Below are positions 8,361-15,963 of a DNA stretch of 62,010 bases, one piece after another. A program made the translations under genes and the position numbers. The DNA comes from Thermoleophilia bacterium (lineage in GTDB: Bacteria; Actinomycetota; Thermoleophilia; Gaiellales; Gaiellaceae), in contig JAICWC010000002.1 of assembly GCA_025934995.1 (NCBI GenBank), positions 1 through 62,010 of the forward strand, given 5' to 3'. Position 1 is the stretch's first letter, and every line of letters begins with the position of its first letter. Under the pieces are notes generated by a model. That model did not search any database. It was not told where the DNA came from and was given only the letters and a program-made list of their open reading frames with translations.

Positions 8361-8696
8361 TCAGCGGGCGGAGGTCCGCACCGTGTGCCCGCCACGCGGC
8401 GTCGAGCCGCCGTGATCGCGAACGCGGGCGAGCAGCCAGAGCCAGCTCAGGAGGACGTACGAGAAGGCGGGGATGACGAGGCACGCCTCGGCAAACGCGA
8501 TCGCAACCTGGGTCGGCAGGAGCACGACGGAGGCGTGCGCGCCGTAGGGGACGAGCGCGAAGATGCCGATCGAAACGGCCGTATGGACGAGTGCCCGACG
8601 GAACGTCGTCGGCTGAAGCCGGGGGAACCGGACGTGGACCCACAGCGCAATCAGCCCCACGCCGACGAACATCGAAGGCATGTAGATCTGCCGCAT
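8361..8696 (-). CDS. Small membrane protein (about 111 aa)
   Basis: Three hydrophobic segments are seen: SMFVGVGLIALWVHV near the N-terminus, LVHTAVSIGIFALVPYGA in the middle, and a long one (VAIAFAEACLVIPAFSYVLL then SWLWLLARV) near the end. The C-terminus is basic (TPRGGHTVRTSAR). I start at the ATG at 8696 (MRQIYMPSM). The frame stays open to 8798, but that extension is polar, unlike a membrane-protein N-terminus, and has no ribosome site. The gene is convergent with ftsH, with only 3 bp between stops. Family and function are unknown. Confidence 0.55.
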   Translation of the reverse strand: MRQIYMPSMFVGVGLIALWVHVRFPRLQPTTFRRALVHTAVSIGIFALVPYGAHASVVLLPTQVAIAFAEACLVIPAFSYVLLSWLWLLARVRDHGGSTPRGGHTVRTSAR

Positions 8697-8844
8697 GGTT
8701 TCGTCATCGGCTTTCGCTGCCGAAACCTGAAGCCCTTGCTCCCCCTCAACCTTCGCAGCCGGCACGCCGATAGACGGCTCCATGAAGATGAAAAACATCA
8801 GCCTCCGCCGATCGCGTCAGACCGACTCCGTGGATCTCGTCGGT

Positions 8845-9180
8845 TCAGTTCGTGCGTTTCTCGAGGTGAGCGGCGGCGCCCGCGAGCTCGTCGAGCCGCA
8901 GGTCGTCCGCGACCGGATCGTTCAGGATCCCCTCCGCGCTCTCAGCGAGCGGCTCGCCGCCGTCTGAGCGGTCGGCATCTCGGGAGATGCTGCGCGTCAG
9001 CGCGAATGCGGCCGCGAAGATCGCGGTCCAGGCGAAGCCGGCGACGACGGCGAACTCGAGGATCGAGTGTGAGAGCAGCGGCAAGGTCAGCGTCGTCGCC
9101 AGGAACGCTGCGAGCACCAGCACCGCGGCGGCGAGAGCGACGGCGACGCCGGTCGGCCGACGCCGGTCGGCCGGCGTCAC
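8845..9180 (-). CDS. Small two-TM membrane protein (111 aa)
   Basis: Two membrane helices (about residues 12-34, ending TLTLPLL, and 40-63, FAVVAGFAWTAIFAAAFALT) are followed by an acidic cytoplasmic tail (SDGGEPLAESAEGILNDPVA) of about 45 residues. The GTG start overlaps the stop of the BNR-repeat gene by 4 bp (GTGA), so the two are translationally coupled and probably act together. The acidic tail could bind a cytosolic partner. No known family is recognised. Confidence 0.65.
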   Translation of the reverse strand: MTPADRRRPTGVAVALAAAVLVLAAFLATTLTLPLLSHSILEFAVVAGFAWTAIFAAAFALTRSISRDADRSDGGEPLAESAEGILNDPVADDLRLDELAGAAAHLEKRTN

Positions 9181-10622
9181 CGCAACACCGTTCGTTCGGT
9201 CACCCGTGCGGACATGATCTCCTCACCGCGCGCGGCGAGCCTCGACCCATCCGTCCAGGTGGCGACCAAGGCCCTGCCGACGGGCGCGATCGACTCGTAG
9301 TCGCCGTACCCGTTCGCGACGTTCGCCGGCGACCGGCTCTCATCCGAGGCGACGGTGACGACGGGGATGGGCGGCCACCACGATCGCCCGCCGTCGTCGG
9401 AGGCCGTGCACGTGAACCGGGCCCTCGTGCCGCCCGGCCGCGTCGTGGCGTAATAGCACGCCCACAGGCGGCCGGTGACTGCGTCCACCGTCGCCGACGG
9501 GAGAAACTGGTCGTCACCGGCCATCCCCTCGGTCGGGCCGACGAGTTGGACGCGGCCGACGCCGATCTTCGGGGAAAGATCGGGCGTGAAGGATGCGACA
9601 TCGACGTCCTGCGAGCCGTTCAGCCCCGTCGTCCCCCAGACGACGTAGACGGTGCCGGCGTGCTTGGCGGGCGAGTTGTCGACGCCGACCACCGGATTCG
9701 GAGAGACGCATCGCTTCGGTTGGGCGGCGATACGCGCTCGAAACGTATGGCAGCTGTGCTCGGAACGGACCACCGCGGCGGCCACGAACCTGCGGTCCCC
9801 GAAACGCGACCCGTCCGTCGATCGCGACACGTAGATGCTGTCGGTTTGCGCGTCGCGCCAGACTGCGTACACCTGCCCGTCCCGCGCGATCGCGAGGCGA
9901 ATCTCGAGCGGCATCCCGACCTGCGAGACGACGGTCGGCGGCGACCACGTTCGGCCGCGGTCGTCCGAGTGGCTGACGACCGCCGTCACCTCGACGGGGT
10001 TGACCTCCTCTTCGTCCGGATCGGCCCAGATCGACGAGACGTCGAAGCGGAACCGCGACCACGCGACGTAGAGCCGACCGCGGTGAGGGCTGCCGCTGCC
10101 GAGATCGATCGCGAGTGAGGGGCGGTCGTCTGCCAGTGTCAGCCGCGGCGTGCTTCCGACCGGTCTCGCCGGCAACCGCCAGGCGGCGCCCGGCCGGGTG
10201 CGCGCGGCGACGTAGACGGCGGCCCCGACCGCATGGCGGCCCTCGCAGCGGATCCCGAGGAAGCTGTAGTACTCGGCGCCTCCGGGCCCGATGGCCACGC
10301 CGGGGTCGCTCGCCGCGCAGACCGAGCTGTTCGGAAGCGGGAGGACGGTAGACGTCCACCGCTCGCCGCCGTCGGCGGACGCGTACACGCGCATCTTCCG
10401 CACGCGGATGTCGTTCGACCCTGCCAGGATCCGCGACTCGTCCGACGGATCGACCGCGACCGCGGTTTCGCTCTGCGGCCCGCGGGCCGCCGAGACGTCG
10501 ACGGCTGCCCCGGCGTGCAGGGTTGCCGTCGTCGCTCGGTTCGACTGCCGCGACATGAGCACTCCGATGGCTCCTAGGGCAGCCGCGAGGGCGAGCGCCG
10601 GCCAAACGATGCGCCTGCGCAC
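9177..10622 (-). CDS. Membrane-anchored or secreted BNR/Asp-box (sialidase-fold) protein
   Basis: A 481-residue protein with an N-terminal hydrophobic segment (IVWPALALAAALGAIGVLM) acting as signal peptide or anchor. The rest is a repeated beta-propeller pattern with Asp-box motifs of the SxDxGxxW type: SADGGERW near residue 82, SDDRGRTW near 226 and SDDGGRSW near 425. Between them are strand pairs such as GRLYVAWSR, GQVYAVWRD and GTVYVVWG. This is the fold of sialidases and BNR-repeat glycosidases, but catalytic Arg triad and Tyr/Glu residues cannot be assigned by eye, so a sugar-binding role is equally possible. It is coupled to the small membrane protein downstream. Confidence 0.75.
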   Translation of the reverse strand: MRRRIVWPALALAAALGAIGVLMSRQSNRATTATLHAGAAVDVSAARGPQSETAVAVDPSDESRILAGSNDIRVRKMRVYASADGGERWTSTVLPLPNSSVCAASDPGVAIGPGGAEYYSFLGIRCEGRHAVGAAVYVAARTRPGAAWRLPARPVGSTPRLTLADDRPSLAIDLGSGSPHRGRLYVAWSRFRFDVSSIWADPDEEEVNPVEVTAVVSHSDDRGRTWSPPTVVSQVGMPLEIRLAIARDGQVYAVWRDAQTDSIYVSRSTDGSRFGDRRFVAAAVVRSEHSCHTFRARIAAQPKRCVSPNPVVGVDNSPAKHAGTVYVVWGTTGLNGSQDVDVASFTPDLSPKIGVGRVQLVGPTEGMAGDDQFLPSATVDAVTGRLWACYYATTRPGGTRARFTCTASDDGGRSWWPPIPVVTVASDESRSPANVANGYGDYESIAPVGRALVATWTDGSRLAARGEEIMSARVTERTVLR

Positions 10623-10652
10623 GTCGCGGATACCGGGACGGTCGGCCTTGCG

Positions 10653-10739
10653 TTACGCGCCGCGGCGCCGGCCGCCGCGCACGAAGAACAGCGCGATGAG
10701 AAGCACGACGAAGACGACGATCAGGATGGTGATACCCAT
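10653..10739 (-). CDS. Very small single-TM protein (28 aa)
   Basis: A 28-codon reading frame, MGITILIVVFVVLLIALFFV followed by RGGRRRGA. It is one membrane helix with a strongly basic end, a typical bacterial micro-membrane protein obeying the positive-inside rule. It has an excellent ribosome site (GGAGGA, 7 bases before the ATG), which most random frames of this size lack. It lies between the prepilin-peptidase gene and the BNR-repeat gene on the same strand. Function unknown; it may tune a larger membrane complex. Confidence 0.6.
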   Translation of the reverse strand: MGITILIVVFVVLLIALFFVRGGRRRGA

Positions 10740-10807
10740 GACTCCGTTCCTCCAAGGGTTTTGCGGGTTTGTCGCCAGATTCTCGACGGGTTCCGATTCG
10801 CCTTCGC

Positions 10808-10826
10808 CGGACCTACGGCTGGTCCG
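10808..10826 (-). terminator. Hairpin after the prepilin-peptidase gene
   Basis: A perfect 6-bp stem (CGGACC/GGTCCG) with a 7-nt loop starts 20 bases past the prepilin-peptidase stop. There is no T-run, so a terminator or RNA 3'-end role is inferred from position alone. Confidence 0.4.
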
Positions 10827-10846
10827 GGCGAGGCCAGACGAGGGGC

Positions 10847-11395
10847 TTACGGGTGGCCCAACAGCAGGACCGCGAGCGCCCCGCAGACGAGAAACGGGGC
10901 GTAGGGGATCGAGATCCGCCTCGCATCTGCGCCGTGCCGGGCGATGAGAAGCAATCCGACCACGGCGGCCGAGACGGTGCCGACGACAAGCGCCGCGAGG
11001 ATGGCCGGACCGAGCAGCGCGCCCATCAGGAACACCAGCTTCACGTCGCCCATTCCGAGAGCGCCGGGGCGGACGATCGCGAGGACGAAGAAAGAGAGTG
11101 CCGCGGCGAAGGCGGCCACCGGCCAGCTCCAGCGCGGATCGAGGATCATTCGCGCCCCTAACACGAGGAACCCGGCGGGGACGACGATCGCGTTCGGCAC
11201 ACGGCGCGCCTCGATGTCGATCGCCGCAAGCACGACGAGCACGGCGGCCGCGAAGGCTGCCACCCAGCCGCTCGGGCTCCCGTGATAGCGGGCCACCGCC
11301 GCGCTCGCGGCGAGCGCCGCGACCGCCCCGGCCGCCGTGCGCCGGCGTGGGGACCGCAGGTAGGGCATGCGGATCGAGCTGGCCAGCGCGCTCAT
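10847..11395 (-). CDS. Prepilin peptidase (A24A, TadV/CpaA-like)
   Basis: A 182-residue polytopic membrane protein that would remove the leader of Flp pilin and the TadE/G pseudopilins. The two catalytic aspartates of the A24 family are visible: one in the first conserved motif (AAIDIEARRVPN) and one in GMGDVKL, the GxGD signature. About six hydrophobic segments surround them. The N-terminal cytoplasmic methyltransferase domain of type IV prepilin peptidases is absent, as is usual for the short CpaA/TadV class. The ATG at 11395 was chosen; a later ATG (MPYLRSPRRR) is also possible. It is divergent from the first Flp pilin gene, sharing about 130 bp of upstream DNA. Confidence 0.87.
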   Translation of the reverse strand: MSALASSIRMPYLRSPRRRTAAGAVAALAASAAVARYHGSPSGWVAAFAAAVLVVLAAIDIEARRVPNAIVVPAGFLVLGARMILDPRWSWPVAAFAAALSFFVLAIVRPGALGMGDVKLVFLMGALLGPAILAALVVGTVSAAVVGLLLIARHGADARRISIPYAPFLVCGALAVLLLGHP

Positions 11396-11533
11396 CGAAC
11401 GAGAGGTAGCACGGCCGCCCGCGTGCCGAGATAGCCCTTGGGCTGGCGGATTCCCACCCTCCGGCCGGTATCCCGTTCGGCGCGCCTCGGCCACAGTGTG
11501 CTGCAGCGAAGCGGAGGTCGTAGACTCGTGCAC

Positions 11534-11713
11534 ATGCTGAAGGCCCGTCTGCTGGTCAGGCTGATGCCGATTCGGACGGACGAGGAAGGTCAGGCGATCG
11601 TCGAGTATGCGCTCATTCTCGGGCTGCTCGTCGCCGTCGCGGTGACGGCCGTCCAGCTGCTCGGCGTGGGTCTCCTGCAGCTGCTGACGAGCGTCGCTTC
11701 GAAGATGCCCTAA
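11534..11713 (+). CDS. Flp-type pilin 1
   Basis: A 59-residue prepilin. The leader is short and basic with a charged end (KARLLVRLMPIRTDEEG), followed by the classic Flp cleavage context G/QAIVEYALILGLLVAV, in which Glu at +5 and Tyr at +6 are the hallmark. A hydrophobic helix and a short polar tail follow. The ATG at 11534 lacks a well-placed ribosome site; a GTG two codons upstream (11528) sits 10 bases after GGAGG and may be the real start. The gene stands alone, divergent from the prepilin peptidase. Its last 4 bases overlap the convergent GT87 gene. It is a paralog of the pilin at 13078. Confidence 0.85.
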   Translation: MLKARLLVRLMPIRTDEEGQAIVEYALILGLLVAVAVTAVQLLGVGLLQLLTSVASKMP

Positions 11714-12867
11714 CACGACGACGTCGGCGCTGCGAGCGCAGACGTCTGAGCCGAACGGGAGCGCACCGCGCCCGGCGAACGTGCCAGCACGGCCGGCTCC
11801 TGCCTGCCGAGCGTGACGGCCGCGACGGTCGCCACCACGACGAGTGCGAGACCGATCCGCCACGTGCTGCCGAGCGGCTGGGTCGACGGCGTCAGCCAGA
11901 GGGCGAGCGGGATGAACCAGGCCCCGGAGAGCCGTGGGCGGTAGAGCCCGATCGGGACGAGCAAGAGGATGAAGTAGTGGAGCCACAGCAGGGGTGTCGC
12001 AGCCAGCGCGCCCACCACCGCCGCGGCGAACGCGCGCCGTTCGCCGTCAGCGCCGCGGGCCAGGACAGCGATCGAGGCGACCACGGCGACCGAGAGCCCC
12101 AGCGATACGGCCTCCGCGGTCGCGCCGGTCGCGTGCACGAGCGAGACGACGCCGTACCCGCGCGCCTCCTCGACCCGCGCCAGAACGCGGAGCAGCCGTG
12201 GATACGAGCGAAAGCCGGCGAAACCGATCGCGGCCCAGGCGCCGATGGCGAGCAAAGCAGCCGTGACGAGAAACACCGCGAGCCCACGGAGTCGCCGCGT
12301 GACGAGCAGCCAGACGGCCAACGGCCAGAGGAAGAGCTTCGAGACTGCCGCGAGCGCCGCGATCGAGCCGGCCAGCGCGCTCTGTCCGCGGTATCGCCAC
12401 GCAGCCGCGGTTCCGAGCAGCAGCAACGGGGTGATCGCACCGAGCAGCAGGGAGTTCATCGACGCCGTAGAGGCGACCGCGACGCCGTAGCACCGCCAGT
12501 CCGAGACGCCGAGTAGGCGGAGCGCAAGCACGATCGAGGCGACGCCGCCCGCGAACATGAGCGCCTGGCCGATCGCGAGCGGCAGCGCGGCCACAGGCGC
12601 GAAGAGCAAGGCGCTGATCGGCGGATAGACGAACTTGTCGAAGTGGGCGAGGACGGTTGCGTCGACGGGCGGGTACGGCGAGCGTCTGTGGAGGACGGCG
12701 TCGCCCGCGTTGCGGAAGATGACGAAGTCCCGCTCGACGACCTGCGCCGACGCGACCCAGTACGCCGCGTAGACAACGGTCAGCAGCGGGAGCGCGCCGA
12801 ACAGCGCGAGCTCGAGCGGGCTTCCCAGGGCGCGCAGCCGGTCATCGAGCCGCTTGGAGCGCCTCAT
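11710..12867 (-). CDS. GT87-like (DUF2029) polyprenyl-phosphate-dependent glycosyltransferase, copy 1
   Basis: A 385-residue integral membrane protein of the GT-C fold with about ten membrane helices. The extracytoplasmic loop after TM1 has the family signature: acidic residue and aromatic in ERDFVIFRNAGDAVL, then SPYPP and KFVYPPI. This resembles the mycobacterial alpha-mannosyltransferases that use polyprenyl-phosphomannose outside the membrane. A second copy at 26445 shares the peptides DWRCYGV and KLFLWPLA. The ATG at 12867 was chosen; an in-frame TTG four codons upstream is weaker. It sits on the opposite strand between the two pilin genes, so it may glycosylate envelope or pilus components, but this is inference. 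Confidence 0.78.
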   Translation of the reverse strand: MRRSKRLDDRLRALGSPLELALFGALPLLTVVYAAYWVASAQVVERDFVIFRNAGDAVLHRRSPYPPVDATVLAHFDKFVYPPISALLFAPVAALPLAIGQALMFAGGVASIVLALRLLGVSDWRCYGVAVASTASMNSLLLGAITPLLLLGTAAAWRYRGQSALAGSIAALAAVSKLFLWPLAVWLLVTRRLRGLAVFLVTAALLAIGAWAAIGFAGFRSYPRLLRVLARVEEARGYGVVSLVHATGATAEAVSLGLSVAVVASIAVLARGADGERRAFAAAVVGALAATPLLWLHYFILLLVPIGLYRPRLSGAWFIPLALWLTPSTQPLGSTWRIGLALVVVATVAAVTLGRQEPAVLARSPGAVRSRSAQTSALAAPTSSC

Positions 12868-13077
12868 GCACGGATTCAACCGGGAGGCGGGCCCGGCCGC
12901 GGCAGACGAACGGCCGGACTCTCTTAGCCCTCACGACCGGGATCGAGGCGGATGTACCAAGGAGGGGCTACGAACTAGCCGGGGGTCCGTCTCGCTCTGG
13001 AGCAGGGCGATATAGACCGACTACGGGGGCGCGGCGTTTTTGGTCCGCGTCAAGCAAAGTAAGGAGGAGGAACACGG
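12868..13077 (+). promoter_or_regulatory. Divergent upstream region of the main Tad operon
   Basis: This 210-bp gene-free stretch separates the GT87 gene from pilin 2 and must hold the promoter of the Tad operon. A TATAGA at 13010-13015 could be a -10 box, but no matching -35 is clear. The pilin ribosome site (AAGGAGGAGG) is at its right edge. No known riboswitch pattern was recognised. Confidence 0.35.
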
Positions 13078-13266
13078 ATGGAGCGCATCAACCTGTGGGT
13101 GGGAGAGCTCCTGTCGCGTGCTCAGGCGATTCGCGAGGCCGACGGCCAGGCGATGATCGAGTACGCGCTGATCCTCGCGCTCGTGTCGGTTGCGGCGGTC
13201 ACGATCCTGTCGACGCTCGGCGTGAGCGTCAGCAGCATCTTCGACCAGATCAACACCGACCTGTAG
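13078..13266 (+). CDS. Flp-type pilin 2, first gene of the Tad operon
   Basis: A 62-residue prepilin: leader ending in READG, then the processing site G/QAMIEYALILALVSVAAV with Glu +5 and Tyr +6, a hydrophobic helix and a short polar tail (SSIFDQINTDL). After cleavage by the prepilin peptidase it would be the main pilus subunit. A very strong ribosome site (AAGGAGGAGG, about 6 bases before the ATG) fits high expression. A large hairpin follows the stop codon and precedes tadE, a usual arrangement where pilin must be made in excess of the assembly proteins. Confidence 0.93.
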   Translation: MERINLWVGELLSRAQAIREADGQAMIEYALILALVSVAAVTILSTLGVSVSSIFDQINTDL

Positions 13267-13282
13267 AGCGGATGGATGGGCC

Positions 13283-13323
13283 GCGGCGGCGAGCGCTCGG
13301 GCAAACCTCGAGCGCTCCGCCGC
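13283..13323 (+). terminator. Strong hairpin between pilin 2 and tadE (partial terminator or mRNA stabiliser)
   Basis: A 6-bp stem (GCGGCG/CGCCGC) and a 9-bp stem (GAGCGCTCG/CGAGCGCTC) are stacked with a 2-nt bulge and a 9-nt loop. It starts 17 bases after the pilin stop. With no T-run and the Tad genes continuing downstream, it probably acts as an attenuator or 3'-end protector giving extra pilin mRNA. Confidence 0.65.
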
Positions 13324-13377
13324 TAAGGCTCCGGCTGTACCAAAACAAATGTGCGTGATTTCCGAGGCAGAGAGACA

Positions 13378-13884
13378 ATGGCGAGCATTCAACGGATAGC
13401 GCGCACGATCCTCAGCCGCCTTGGCGACGCGCGCGGCGACGCCCTTGTCGAGTTCGCGCTCGTGGCGCCGCTTCTCTTCGTCGTCCTCTTCGGAATGATC
13501 GACTTCGGGAAGGCGTTCAACTACTGGCTCGACGAGAACCATCTCGCGTCCCAGGCCGCACGGCTCGCCGCTGTCGACAACACCGCGCCTTCCGGGACGT
13601 GCCTCGACGGAAGCACACCGACGGGCTCGCCACTCCTGCTCTCGTACATCAAGTGCAACGCCGACTCGAGCGAGCTCAGGTCGAACGCAACCGTTTGCGT
13701 GCATTTCCCGAGCACGAACACGTCCACCGGAAACCCGGTCCGGATCACGGTGAGCACCACCTACACGTGGCTGCCGATCATCGGCTCTCTTCTCGGCGGC
13801 GCCGGCACGACCACGATCACGGGCGACGCGACGATGCGTCTCGAGAACAACTCGAGCCTCACGGACGGGCAGTGCACGCCATGA
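13378..13884 (+). CDS. TadE-like minor pilin / pseudopilin
   Basis: A 168-residue protein with the TadE signature: a short cytoplasmic leader, then RGDALVEFALVAPLLFVVLF, where Glu follows the processing site and a single membrane helix begins, then FGKAFNYWLDENHLASQAAR. The extracytoplasmic part (about 60-168) is Thr/Ser-rich with three or four cysteines. TadE proteins are processed by the prepilin peptidase and help start or anchor the Flp pilus. The ATG at 13378 is preferred over an upstream in-frame start at 13351 because it directly precedes the basic leader. The stop overlaps the next ATG by 4 bp. Confidence 0.85.
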   Translation: MASIQRIARTILSRLGDARGDALVEFALVAPLLFVVLFGMIDFGKAFNYWLDENHLASQAARLAAVDNTAPSGTCLDGSTPTGSPLLLSYIKCNADSSELRSNATVCVHFPSTNTSTGNPVRITVSTTYTWLPIIGSLLGGAGTTTITGDATMRLENNSSLTDGQCTP

Positions 13885-15950
13885 CCGCGCGCCGGCTGGT
13901 CGAAGAGGAGCGGGGCAGCGTGCTGGTCCTGGTCGCCTTCTGGCTGCCGGTGATGATCCTGTTCGGCTCTTTCGTCGTCGACGTCGGCAACTGGTTCACG
14001 CACCAACGCCACCTCCAGACGCAGGCCGACGCGGCGGCGCTAGCCGGGGGCGACCGCTTCACGCTGCCGTGTAGCGCCACGACGGATAGCAATATCGAGA
14101 CCACGGCGCGGGACTATGCGGGCCCGTCGGCCACGCACACGACGGCGCCGTACAACGCTCAGGTGGGCGGGACGTCGGCACTGAACGTCCACGTCGTCCT
14201 CAACTCGACGAACTACTTCAACGAGACCCCGACGCCGCCGCAGACCGGCTACGGCGATCTCGGGAGCCCGTGCGCGGCAGCGTTCCTCGACGTCAAGATG
14301 ACGGAGTCGAACCTGCCCTGGTACTTCGTGGGCGGCAGGTTCGTCCCGGCGATCAACGCCCACGCACGCGTCTCGCTCTTCAAGGAGACGGCGAAGAGCG
14401 GGACGATCCCCGTCGCCGTTCCAGACCCCGGAACGGTGACCGCGGCCGCGGTCGACTTCGTCAACGAGGACACCGGAACGGTGCTCGGAAGCTCGAGCCT
14501 GACGTCGGCGGGCGGAGGCGCGTACAACAATCAGTCGACGCCGGTCAGCGTGAACATGTCCGGCGTCGTTCATCTCGGGGCCGTGATGAAGCTGAGCGGC
14601 GCGACCCCGCCGCCCGCGACCCTGACGTGCGGGCAGCCGCTCGTCCTCTGCTACGACCTCAGCAGCGTCAACACGTCGGGTGTCCCGTCGCGCGGCGTGG
14701 TGTTCGCGCAGGGCTACCCGGGTGGGGGCTATTCGACCGTGGCGGGCGAGCCGGTGGTGAAGAGGGTCCAGCTGATCGTCCCGGGCGGAGGATGCAGCAA
14801 CGCGTACTTTTTCTACCTCAACTCCGGAACGTGTCAGCTGGGCGTTCGCGCAGACGTGGCGTTCTCGGACGCGACCGGGAACAATCGCTCCGTCTCGGCG
14901 ACCATCTCAGACCTCAACGGGACGTACTCGGACACCGAGGGCCTCAAGAACGTCACGACCGGCCCGTTCGGCGCGACGGACTGGGAGTCCGACGGCACGG
15001 GCCAGGCGAAGTACTTCAACGTGCCCGCGCAGGCAGGGGCGCTCACCGTGACGTTGAGCTGGTCGAAAAAACAGGGAACGGCCAGGGGGGTTGCCTGCAC
15101 CGCCAGTAATCCCTGCAGCGGTACGTGGAGCGGCCGCATCTTCCAGCGGACGATGTCCGGCACGGACCCGTCCAGCGGGCCGATCAAGTCGATCGTCCTG
15201 AACGAAGGTGCGGGACCGTCTCCCGAGTCGTACATCAACGACGGCGCATCGACGACGCACTCTCTGTGGGTGAACGTCCAGATGCTGCCGGCGCTCGGCT
15301 ACGCCACCGGTGTGAGCTCGCCGCCCGTCTACCTGCGCGTCGAGGGGAACCAGAACCAGACGATCGACTGCGACCCGAATCGCCCGAATCTTCGGCAAGA
15401 GCTCGACTTCGGCTGCGGCCCGACCTACACGATCAACACGGTTTCGGGCGGCACCTTCTCCACGGACTGCTCCACGTGGCCGACGAGCAACAACAGCTGG
15501 AACCCGCCGGCGTTCGCGCAGCCCTGGCCGTGCGTCAGCGTCCAGACGGGCGGGGCGGGAGGTCAGGTCGCTTCCGGCATCGAAGACCGGATGATCCGCC
15601 TCTCGGGCGGGACCTGTCCGGCGAACAACTGGACGTCGTACCCGACCTTCGCGTCGACCGACCCGCGGCTCGTCTCGGTCATCCTGACGCCGTTCGGCAC
15701 ATTCGGGTCGAACGGCAACACGAACATTCCCGTCACGGGATTCGCCGCCTTCTACATCACGGGTTGGGCGAACACCTCCGGCGGCCGAGTCAGAGCCGAT
15801 TGCACGGGGGACGACACGCCGCCGGGCGCCGATTACATCGTCGGCCATTTCGTCCGCTACATCGACACCATCGACACCGGCGGCGGCACGGTGCCGTGCG
15901 ACCCGACCTCGACGACGCTCGGCAACTGCGTCGTCGTCCTGAACCAGTAA
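13881..15950 (+). CDS. TadG-like pilus-assembly protein (large, 689 aa)
   Basis: The N-terminus carries the Tad-like motif of TadG/TadE proteins (EERGSVLVLVAFWLPVMILF, then FVVDVGNWFTHQRHLQTQAD, then AAALAGG), anchoring it in the membrane by one helix. The remaining 640 residues are extracytoplasmic, Gly/Thr/Ser/Asn-rich and likely beta-structured, with scattered cysteine pairs (YFVGGRF, GGCSNAYFFYLNSGTC, CDPTSTTLGNCVVVLNQ). No MIDAS-bearing vWA domain, common in TadG of other bacteria, is visible; in this locus a vWA domain is fused to TadB instead. The start overlaps tadE by 4 bp and the next gene has its own ribosome site. Confidence 0.8.
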   Translation: MTARRLVEEERGSVLVLVAFWLPVMILFGSFVVDVGNWFTHQRHLQTQADAAALAGGDRFTLPCSATTDSNIETTARDYAGPSATHTTAPYNAQVGGTSALNVHVVLNSTNYFNETPTPPQTGYGDLGSPCAAAFLDVKMTESNLPWYFVGGRFVPAINAHARVSLFKETAKSGTIPVAVPDPGTVTAAAVDFVNEDTGTVLGSSSLTSAGGGAYNNQSTPVSVNMSGVVHLGAVMKLSGATPPPATLTCGQPLVLCYDLSSVNTSGVPSRGVVFAQGYPGGGYSTVAGEPVVKRVQLIVPGGGCSNAYFFYLNSGTCQLGVRADVAFSDATGNNRSVSATISDLNGTYSDTEGLKNVTTGPFGATDWESDGTGQAKYFNVPAQAGALTVTLSWSKKQGTARGVACTASNPCSGTWSGRIFQRTMSGTDPSSGPIKSIVLNEGAGPSPESYINDGASTTHSLWVNVQMLPALGYATGVSSPPVYLRVEGNQNQTIDCDPNRPNLRQELDFGCGPTYTINTVSGGTFSTDCSTWPTSNNSWNPPAFAQPWPCVSVQTGGAGGQVASGIEDRMIRLSGGTCPANNWTSYPTFASTDPRLVSVILTPFGTFGSNGNTNIPVTGFAAFYITGWANTSGGRVRADCTGDDTPPGADYIVGHFVRYIDTIDTGGGTVPCDPTSTTLGNCVVVLNQ

Positions 15951-15963
15951 TGAGGAGGAGAAC

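Noticed and set aside
8697-8798. A longer N-terminus for the membrane protein at 8361
   Set aside because: The extra residues are mostly polar with no ribosome site ahead of them, and do not fit the start of a polytopic membrane protein.
12868-13077. A c-di-GMP or other riboswitch ahead of the pilin operon
   Set aside because: I looked for a GEMM-type conserved core and found none. Only a possible -10 box and a strong ribosome site are visible.
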